Shown: piece by piece, positions 54,677 through 61,614 of the stretch | Numbering within the stretch: position 1 is the first letter of the stretch | How the letters are laid out: every line of letters starts with the position of its first letter | NCBI RefSeq assembly: GCF_000521215.1 | Contig: NZ_KI928950.1 | Location: forward strand, 137,965-201,964 | DNA from: Labrenzia sp. DG1229 | GTDB lineage: Bacteria; Pseudomonadota; Alphaproteobacteria; Rhizobiales; Stappiaceae | Length of the DNA: 64,000 nt | Reading direction: 5' to 3' | Position numbers and translations under genes: made by a program | The notes under the pieces: model-generated | Databases searched by the model: none | The model's input: only the letters and a program-made list of their open reading frames with translations | Told to the model about the DNA's origin: nothing

Positions 54677-56461
54677 ATGAATCTGTTTCGGCGCAAGAAA
54701 TCCACGCTTAGCAATCCGACCGACGCCTGCTCTGGCTCCCGGGTAGAAACCGAGGTTCATGCCCCGGCGGACGATGCGCACCAAATCCCGGACCAGAACA
54801 AGTCAGATCAGCTTGAGTTCGTGCTTGATAGTCTCGAAGACGATCTCCAGGTCGCAGCCAGGACAATCAACATTGCCGCGGACAAGGTTCAGGACCGGCT
54901 GGTCGGTCAAATGGATACGCTTGAGGCAATCCGAAGCGATACTCAATTGCTTTCAGACCAATCGGCCGTTGCAGATGAAAACGCCTCCAACCTGGCGACA
55001 TCCATCCGGGAATTGTCAGCCTCCAGTGGCGAGATCGGGTCCCAGGTCGGAGTTTCCAACCAACTCGCGGATGAAGCACGCGAAATTGCAGATCAGGCCA
55101 ATGAAGGCGTACTTGAACTCAAGGGCGCCATTGATGACATTGCAAATGTTGTCAGCCTTATCTCGGACATCGCAAAACAAACAAACCTGCTGGCCTTGAA
55201 TGCAACCATTGAAGCCGCCCGCGCGGGAGAGGCAGGCAGAGGTTTTTCCGTGGTCGCAAGCGAAGTCAAGGCTCTGTCTGTCGAAACGCAATCTGCAACC
55301 GAACAGATCGTTTCCAACATCGAAAAACTGAACCTGTCCGCGGAACACAGCCTTGGTTCGGTCAACAGAATCATCGATATAATCGGAAAGATCCGGCCGA
55401 GTTTTGCCACCGTCGAAGATGCTGTTCGTTCCCAGGTAAGCACAACCAATCTGATCGGTGAACAAGCGAACAAGACAGCTGATTTTGCGCAGGAGGTGGT
55501 TCGCAAGGCACAGATAATCACCGAAAGCGCAGTCTCGGCAGAAGAAGGGGGCGCGCTGGCCCGCGAATCCGGCGCGCAGATGAGTGCTGCCAGCCGATCG
55601 CTTCAGAACCGGTTCACAATGATGATCCGGCAGACGGGACTCGGAAACAGGCGGCAACACGACCGTCTGCCGGTCAAGATCTCCGGGTCGGTCACAAACG
55701 GCTCCGTGACAGGCCAGATTGAAACTCTGGACATTTCAGAGGGCGGCCTTCTCTTCAAGGCAGACAGTGACTTTGCTCTGAAGCAAAACGACACCGTTCA
55801 ACTCGAGCTCAATGGACTTGGCAACGTCACCGCGAGACTGGTTGCCGCATCGGACAGCGGATTTCACAGCTGTTTCCAGGATCCCGAACCGGCCTTCGAG
55901 CAAGCCCTGCGTCGCAAGCTCGCCTCCATTCACGAGAGCCACGCCCGCGAAGTGGACTGTGCACAATCCGGCGCTTCGAGAATAGAAAACGCCATGCAGG
56001 ATCTTGTCTCGCGAAATGTGCTGACCCTGGACGATCTGTTTGACACGGACTATCAACCGATTGAAGGAACGAACCCGCAGCAGGTCTCAACGCGGGCATT
56101 GCAGCATCTGGAAACCATGCTTCCGGAAATCCAGGAAGACATTCTCGCCAGTGGCACGGAACACGGCATGGCATTTTGTGCCTCTGTCGACCGAAACGGA
56201 TACCTGCCGGTTCACAATCTGGTCTTTTCCAATCCGCAGCGTCCCGATGATCCGGTCTGGAATACCGCCAATTGCAGGAACAAACGGATATTCGACGATC
56301 GTGCCGGTCTCAGTGCGGCACGGAACACGCGGCCCTTCCTGATACAGTCGTATGCTCGGGACATGGGTGGTGGCAATATCGTCTGGATGAAGGAAATCGA
56401 CGCACCGATCCTGGTCCAGGGCCGGCATTGGGGTGGCTTCCGCACGGCCTATAAACTTTAG
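54677..56461 (+). CDS. Soluble methyl-accepting chemotaxis protein with PilZ domain
   Basis: The 594-residue protein has no membrane segment. Residues about 40-300 form an MCP coiled coil with the hairpin tip IAKQTNLLALNATIEAARAG followed by EAGRGFSVVASEVKALS. A PilZ domain lies at about 325-410, with both c-di-GMP motifs intact (RQHDR and DISEGG). The last 125 residues, including WNTANCRNKRIFDDR and GGGNIVWMKEI, form a sensor-like domain seen at the end of other cytoplasmic receptors. It probably couples c-di-GMP to the chemotaxis array. The gene splits the usual neighbours rpiA and gph. Confidence 0.9.
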   Translation: MNLFRRKKSTLSNPTDACSGSRVETEVHAPADDAHQIPDQNKSDQLEFVLDSLEDDLQVAARTINIAADKVQDRLVGQMDTLEAIRSDTQLLSDQSAVADENASNLATSIRELSASSGEIGSQVGVSNQLADEAREIADQANEGVLELKGAIDDIANVVSLISDIAKQTNLLALNATIEAARAGEAGRGFSVVASEVKALSVETQSATEQIVSNIEKLNLSAEHSLGSVNRIIDIIGKIRPSFATVEDAVRSQVSTTNLIGEQANKTADFAQEVVRKAQIITESAVSAEEGGALARESGAQMSAASRSLQNRFTMMIRQTGLGNRRQHDRLPVKISGSVTNGSVTGQIETLDISEGGLLFKADSDFALKQNDTVQLELNGLGNVTARLVAASDSGFHSCFQDPEPAFEQALRRKLASIHESHAREVDCAQSGASRIENAMQDLVSRNVLTLDDLFDTDYQPIEGTNPQQVSTRALQHLETMLPEIQEDILASGTEHGMAFCASVDRNGYLPVHNLVFSNPQRPDDPVWNTANCRNKRIFDDRAGLSAARNTRPFLIQSYARDMGGGNIVWMKEIDAPILVQGRHWGGFRTAYKL

Positions 56462-56555
56462 ACGTCGTTTGAGGCTCGATCGCGTCAGCGCACACTTGCG
56501 GTTCCCCTCCATTTCCGGGTACGCAGGAAGTTCTTCTCACCGGTTCGAGGGTTTC

Positions 56556-57227
56556 ATGTCCGTTCTTGTTTTCGATCTGGATGGCACGCTGGTGTCGTCG
56601 ATGGAAGATCTTGTCGTCACACTAAATGTCGTCCTGTCGGCAAACGGGCACCGTGAAGTCCCCCAGGAAAAGGTCGTCCACATGGTTGGCATGGGCGCCA
56701 GGGTCCTGCTGCAACGCGGTCTCGAATTCAACAATATCGAGTGGACGGACGAGATGGTCGACCCGCTCTTCCGTCACTTTCTGGACCACTATGCCGATAA
56801 TATTGCCGTGCACACCAGACCGTTTGAAGGTGTCGTTGCCTCACTGGAATCGTTCAGAGAGCAAGGCTGGAAAATCGCGGTCTGCACCAACAAGGCCGAG
56901 CGACTGACCCTTCCGCTCCTGGATGCGCTTGATCTTGCGAAATATTTTGATGCTGTCGTCGGCGGTGACACTTATGAACGGTCCAAGCCCCATGCGGACC
57001 CGGTCCATGGGGCGATAGAGCGCGCAGGCGGTACTGTCGAGGGATCGATCATGATCGGCGACAGCGGCACGGATATCAACGCGGCCCGAAATGCCGGCAT
57101 TCCCGTCATTGCAGTCGATTTCGGTTACACGCCTGTACCAGTTTCCGAACTCGGACCGGACAAGGTGATTTCGCATTTCGACGAACTCGGTGCTGCCATC
57201 GAGGCACTTCCAGTCATCAAGCGCTAG
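56556..57227 (+). CDS. gph: Phosphoglycolate phosphatase
   Basis: The 223-residue HAD hydrolase has motif I VFDLDGTLV, motif II AVCTNK, the lysine in SKPHADP and motif IV IGDSGTD. It dephosphorylates 2-phosphoglycolate, a product of DNA repair or photorespiration. The HAD family is broad, but the cap region and the linkage to rpiA support Gph. ATG 56556 has a GAGG site; upstream codons are not protein-like. Confidence 0.9.
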   Translation: MSVLVFDLDGTLVSSMEDLVVTLNVVLSANGHREVPQEKVVHMVGMGARVLLQRGLEFNNIEWTDEMVDPLFRHFLDHYADNIAVHTRPFEGVVASLESFREQGWKIAVCTNKAERLTLPLLDALDLAKYFDAVVGGDTYERSKPHADPVHGAIERAGGTVEGSIMIGDSGTDINAARNAGIPVIAVDFGYTPVPVSELGPDKVISHFDELGAAIEALPVIKR

Positions 57228-57768
57228 AACAAGCTGTGTTACACTTGCTACTATTAGACGCCCTCGCCTTATTACATAGAAATACCGTTAAAAATTAGCT
57301 CTTGATAGAAATCAAAATACACTAAAACATTCATGGACTCATTCGTGCTTCAAATCGCAAGCACTCACAAAATAACTACTTTCCACGCTCATATTCTGTC
57401 GATATTCGCTTTTACCAAACCTTTAGTGACGCCCGCACTACTCATTAACCAAAACTACCCCAAGGTCATCTTGTCGCGAGGGAATGCCAACCGGCTGACC
57501 TTACAAGCGACGGGGGCTTTAATTAGCAGTACCGAACATATTCGTCCGGATACCTCCCCTATTTTCAATACCTGGTCGGTCGCCACGGCGATCACATGAA
57601 TATCAAGGCGATGTTTTCGCCTGAACTGCTTTTGCAAGACGCTAATACTTTGTCAGGTCGACCAACCTGGCTCCGAAAACCACAACCGATAGATCGGAAA
57701 GATCCATCGGAAAGGCGCCGCTTGGCCTGTTTCAGCCAATGCCGGGGCGTCAGATAGTGAGCTAACGG
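57228..57768. other. Low-GC leader upstream of the acyltransferase-RTX locus
   Basis: No gene is supported; the longest ORF (57333-57599) has no ribosome site or domain. The first 200 bases are markedly AT-rich. It contains a perfect FNR/FixK box (57302-57315), a small hairpin AGGCGA-TGTTT-TCGCCT (57606-57622) and an imperfect dyad at 57687-57710. It may carry a promoter with a leader of about 400 bases. Confidence 0.5.
57302..57315 (+). promoter_or_regulatory. FNR/FixK-type box
   Basis: TTGAT-AGAA-ATCAA matches the FNR/FixK/FnrL consensus TTGAT-N4-ATCAA in all ten defined positions. It lies in AT-rich promoter-like DNA, about 450 bases before the acyltransferase start. Oxygen-responsive control of the locus is inferred. 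Confidence 0.6.
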
Positions 57769-58248
57769 ATGCATGACAACACGAATACCAATCTGGAGCC
57801 TGGTCTCGATTTCACCGTCCTGGGAGAGAGTCTTGCGCTAATGGCCCAGTGCGATCTTTACAGGTCACGCAGTATCGACCAATTCGGCGCATTGGTTCTC
57901 CCACCCATGGAACTGGGACAATTCCGGATCTGGCGCCGCAAGGGTCTGGCGGTGGCGCTGGCAACCTGGGCCTATCTCGACACGGATACCGAAAAGGCTG
58001 TTCTGGAGGACGACACTCCCCTGTCTCCGGGTGAATGGGCTTGCGGAACCAATCCGGTTGTCATGGATCTCGTTACGCCTTTCGGTGACGGCTTCGCTGC
58101 TTCAAGAGATCTGGTGCGTACGGTTTTTCCAGGCCTTGCCTTCAAGGCCGTGCGGCGTGCGGCGGACGGCCGTCCGCGCCGCGTCGTCCAATTCGCCGGT
58201 TTGAATGCCGACGGACAAAAAGTCAGCCGCCCCTCCCGAATCTGCTGA
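57769..58248 (+). CDS. RTX toxin-activating lysine acyltransferase (HlyC/RtxC family), His-to-Tyr variant
   Basis: HlyC-type enzymes transfer fatty acyl groups from acyl-ACP to lysines of RTX proteins. The 159-residue protein aligns along its length: LGESLALMAQCDLYRSRSID, then LPPMELGQFRIW, ATWAYLDTD, EWACG and VVMDLVTPFGDG. The catalytic Asp is present (D100), but the place of HlyC His23 is Tyr31. The 69-residue interval between the two positions is exactly that of HlyC (23 to 92). The RTX gene begins 33 bases downstream, so the pair forms a normal C-A operon. No type I secretion genes are in the window. Confidence 0.85.
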   Translation: MHDNTNTNLEPGLDFTVLGESLALMAQCDLYRSRSIDQFGALVLPPMELGQFRIWRRKGLAVALATWAYLDTDTEKAVLEDDTPLSPGEWACGTNPVVMDLVTPFGDGFAASRDLVRTVFPGLAFKAVRRAADGRPRRVVQFAGLNADGQKVSRPSRIC

Positions 58249-58281
58249 CTTATTTTTAAAAAACCTAATTTAAACAATAGC

Positions 58282-60747
58282 TTGAACATAAAGAATTTGA
58301 CTCATGGGAAGTTCCACAAAATCGATTCATCAGACATACAAACTTTGGGCATCAGCGTTTACAAGAATGCCGGCAGCGGCAATGACAAGCTTTATGGTCA
58401 CGCTGCAAAGAACCACCTTCTCGGAGGTTCGGGCAATGATACGGTGTACGGATACGGTGGCTGGAACAAGCTTGACGGCGGCAGCGGCAACGACCTCGTC
58501 AAGAGTTACGGCGGGTCCAACTATCTATACGGCGGATCTGGACACGACCGCGTCTACGGATACGGTGCCTACAACTCCATGTCAGGCGGTTCGGGCAACG
58601 ATTCCATGTACGGTTATGGCGCAAAGAACAAGATGTGGGGTGGTTCCGGCCACGACTACATGAAGGGAACCGGCGCATATAACTACATGAGCGGCGGCGA
58701 TCACAATGACCGCATCTATGGTCATGGTGTCCGCAACGAAATGTATGGCGGCAATCATAATGACAAGCTCTATGGGTATGGTGCGTCCAACAAGATGGAC
58801 GGCGGCGCCCACAACGACTCGCTTTATGGCTACGGTGCCCACAACGACATGCAGGGTGGCAGCGGCAACGACTTCCTGGAAGGCTGGGGAGCAGTCAACA
58901 TCATGCGGGGTGGCAGCGGTAACGACGTCATCAAAGGACGCGGCGCACTCAACACCATCTATGGCGACAGCGGCAACGACACGATCGAAGCCATTGGCGG
59001 CGTCAACAACGTGCATGGCGGCACTGGCGACGACAACATCAAGGGGATCGGCGGAACCAATGTTTTACGCGGGAATGACGGCAACGACACGATAACGGCC
59101 GTTGGCGGCGTCAACACCGTATTCGGCGATGCAGGCGATGACACGATGATCAGCGCCGGTGGCGTCAACGTCATGTTCGGTGGAACCGGCAACGACAAGA
59201 TGATTGCCAGCGCCCTTCTGGCGACCAGCCAGAGCGGCGAAGCGGGTGACGACACGATGGTCGCTGTCAGCAACGCCAACCTTCAATGGGGTGGCGACGG
59301 CAACGACACCATGGTCGGCATCGGCAACCTCAACATCCAGTCGGGTGGAAATGGCGACGATCTCCTTCTGGCGGCCGGTCAGACCAATGTCCAGCTCGGC
59401 CAGGACGGCAAGGACAAGATGTTCGCCGTTGGCAGCCTGAATGTGCAGGTCGGCGGTGACGGAGAGGATCTGGCCGTCGCTGTCGGCAGCACCAATATCC
59501 AGTATGGCGGCAACGATGCCGATATCCTGGTCGCCGGTGGTGGCGCCAACATTCAGATCGGCGGCACCGGCAATGACTGGCTGATCGGCGCTGGAAGAGG
59601 CAACGTCCAGTTCGGTGCGGAGCTCTGGTCAACGATCCCCGATGGCGTCAGCCTTGCCGGGTTCGATCTCGACGCGGCGAAGGACAAGCTAGCCGACTAC
59701 GCCAATTCAACCGGCTCCGACGGCACCAACGTCATGCTGGCTGGTGGTGAACTCAACATCCAGCTCGGCGGCGCAGAAACGGACATTGCCATCAGTGCCG
59801 GCAAGGGCAACATCCAGGCAGGCGGCGGTGGCAGCGACGTCCTTCTCGGTGGCGGCAAGGGTAACCTGCAGTCCGGTGGCGATGGCACGGACCTGATGAT
59901 CCGTCTTGGTCGGGTCAACGTCCAGGAAGGCGGTGGAGACACCGATGTCATGATCGCCCTGGAGCGAGGCAAGGATGCCGGTGTCCAGCTCCAGTTCGGC
60001 GGCGATGCGACCGACTTCATGATCACGCGCGGCGGCGACGGCAAAGCCGACCCGCTCGGCACCCTGATCGAGCATTTCAAGGAAAAGGCCGCCGAAAAGG
60101 CGAGCGATGACAAGGAAGAGGAAGGCAACAACACAGAAGCCACTTCGACCTCGACCGAAAGCAAGGAAGACGACGACACCCGGAAGCAGAGCCTCAAGGA
60201 GAAGATGCAGGAAAACGCCCCTTCGCTGAATCTGCAGTTCGGCGGTGACGGCGGCGACCTCTTCAACACCGGTGGCGATCTGGGCTTCCAGATGGGCGAG
60301 GAAGGCAACGATATTTTCCTTGGCGGCGGATCGTTCAACTTCTCCTTCGGTGGCAACGGCGACGACCTGATGATGATGACGGGTGAAAAGACGAACTTCG
60401 TCTTCGGTCAGGACGGCGGCGACTGGCTGATCGACACAGGGGCATTCTCGGACCTGTTCTGGTCGGCGGTCTTTCCGCAGCTGCCGGACTTCGGCACGGG
60501 CGACAGCTCCGATGCATCTTCCCAGCTGCCCTTCGATCTGTCGTTCGGCGAAACGCTGTCAGGCATCAACGACAAGGTGGACAGCGTCAAGGCGTTCCTG
60601 GATGAAATGAACCCGCTTGACGACATTGTCGAAGCGGTCGGTAACGTCGTCGACGATGCCAAGGAAGCTGTCGAAGACATTCACGACACGATTACCTCCA
60701 TCTTTGACTATTCCCAGCACTCAATATTTTGGCGGCAGTGGCAATGA
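58282..60747 (+). CDS. RTX protein with 18-residue repeats (main part, before a frameshift)
   Basis: This frame of 821 residues consists almost wholly of RTX calcium-binding repeats. From about residue 30 to 445 there are about 23 consecutive units of 18 residues, consensus GGSGNDxhYGYGAxNxMx. A canonical nonapeptide thus alternates with a variant one, and early copies are Tyr- and Asn-rich. Further repeats continue to about 700, broken by a helical segment (about 447-470) and a charged Glu/Lys/Asp insert (about 595-650). No pore-forming hydrophobic domain is seen. The start is a TTG without a visible ribosome site. The frame ends early (HSIFWRQWQ), and the RTX continuation is in another frame. 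Confidence 0.85.
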   Translation: MNIKNLTHGKFHKIDSSDIQTLGISVYKNAGSGNDKLYGHAAKNHLLGGSGNDTVYGYGGWNKLDGGSGNDLVKSYGGSNYLYGGSGHDRVYGYGAYNSMSGGSGNDSMYGYGAKNKMWGGSGHDYMKGTGAYNYMSGGDHNDRIYGHGVRNEMYGGNHNDKLYGYGASNKMDGGAHNDSLYGYGAHNDMQGGSGNDFLEGWGAVNIMRGGSGNDVIKGRGALNTIYGDSGNDTIEAIGGVNNVHGGTGDDNIKGIGGTNVLRGNDGNDTITAVGGVNTVFGDAGDDTMISAGGVNVMFGGTGNDKMIASALLATSQSGEAGDDTMVAVSNANLQWGGDGNDTMVGIGNLNIQSGGNGDDLLLAAGQTNVQLGQDGKDKMFAVGSLNVQVGGDGEDLAVAVGSTNIQYGGNDADILVAGGGANIQIGGTGNDWLIGAGRGNVQFGAELWSTIPDGVSLAGFDLDAAKDKLADYANSTGSDGTNVMLAGGELNIQLGGAETDIAISAGKGNIQAGGGGSDVLLGGGKGNLQSGGDGTDLMIRLGRVNVQEGGGDTDVMIALERGKDAGVQLQFGGDATDFMITRGGDGKADPLGTLIEHFKEKAAEKASDDKEEEGNNTEATSTSTESKEDDDTRKQSLKEKMQENAPSLNLQFGGDGGDLFNTGGDLGFQMGEEGNDIFLGGGSFNFSFGGNGDDLMMMTGEKTNFVFGQDGGDWLIDTGAFSDLFWSAVFPQLPDFGTGDSSDASSQLPFDLSFGETLSGINDKVDSVKAFLDEMNPLDDIVEAVGNVVDDAKEAVEDIHDTITSIFDYSQHSIFWRQWQ

Positions 60748-61459
60748 CTTCCTGACCGGAGGCAAGGCCGGTGGCGATGCGATAGGCGGCCAGGGCGACG
60801 ACACTTACCTCTTCACCTTCGGCTCGACCGGTGAGATGGATGTCGACGAGGCTGGCCTCGACGCAGCGCGTGAACTCGGTGACTTTGTTGGATTGGCCAG
60901 CGACAAGCTGGACGCCATCTCCGGCGGCGGCGGCGGCTCCGATGTTCTGGAACTTCGAAACGCCGGTGAAATGGATGCCAGCGATCTACGGTTCTTTGTC
61001 GAAGGCGGCAAAGACCTGGTGATCGAGGGCGATGGCGGCAGCGTCCGGATCAAGAACATGCACGAGGAAGCGACCAAGGTGGAAACCCTTCGTATCGTCG
61101 GTGAAAACGGGACGCAGGACATAGATATCGGGTCAGCCTTTGATGACGGACTTTTCGTCTTTACCTGGTCGGATCGTTCGGGAGCAACCGGGATCGAGGC
61201 GCTCGATGATTTTGAAGAAACCTTCGACGATCCTACAGCCGGCATCATCGATTTCGACGGTTACTTCGGGGCACATAGTGCCGAAAGTTCAACCGAACTC
61301 GCCTTCGCAAACGCGTTTGACGGGTGGATGGACACGATTGTCGATGCAGGTTCCAGCTTGCCTATCGTTGGCGGCACGATCGGCGCGGCAGGTGAGCTCG
61401 CCGAAAGCGTCTTCGCCTTCCAGACCCCCGAAGTGCCGGACGAGTTCAGCTTCCTCTGA
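60719..61459 (+). pseudogene. C-terminal part of the RTX protein in a shifted frame
   Basis: From about 60722 the +1 frame resumes RTX sequence directly: YFGGSGNDFLTGGKAGGDAI, then GGQGDDTYLFTFG. About 215 residues follow that resemble the post-repeat secretion domain of type I substrates (DxYLFxFG, then DVLELRNAGEMD and VEGGKDLVIEGD). One surplus base around TCAATATTTTGG (about 60723-60731) would explain the break. Without this part the upstream product would lack its C-terminal export signal. No independent start is likely here. Confidence 0.8.
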
Positions 61460-61483
61460 TCAGGGAATTCTCCAAACATCCTT

Positions 61484-61525
61484 CGCCGGGGAGTTTTGTT
61501 GCGCGCGCAACTCAACTCCCCGGCG
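61484..61525. terminator. Two-tier 42-base hairpin between convergent genes
   Basis: CGCCGGGGAGTT (61484-61495) pairs perfectly with AACTCCCCGGCG (61514-61525). Inside the loop is a second perfect palindrome, GTTGCGCGCGCAAC (61498-61511). It lies 25 bases after the RTX stop and 90 before the convergent DUF4139 stop. There is no T run on either side, but the position fits a bidirectional terminator. Confidence 0.7.
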
Positions 61526-61614
61526 CATGTATTTCGGCTTCACTCGATTGCATGAACCGGGATGGGTTGCGTTCTCTTTGATCTCGAAGAACGTGCCGGG
61601 TAGGCCTAAGCCCG

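Noticed and set aside
57333..57599. 88-codon ORF after the FNR box
   Set aside because: It has no ribosome site or known domain and lies in low-complexity AT-rich DNA; it is kept only as a possibility in the leader discussion.
58380..59620. Repetitive DNA considered as a CRISPR or tandem DNA repeat array
   Set aside because: The period is 54 bases and conserved at the protein level (RTX units) with free third positions; there are no spacers.
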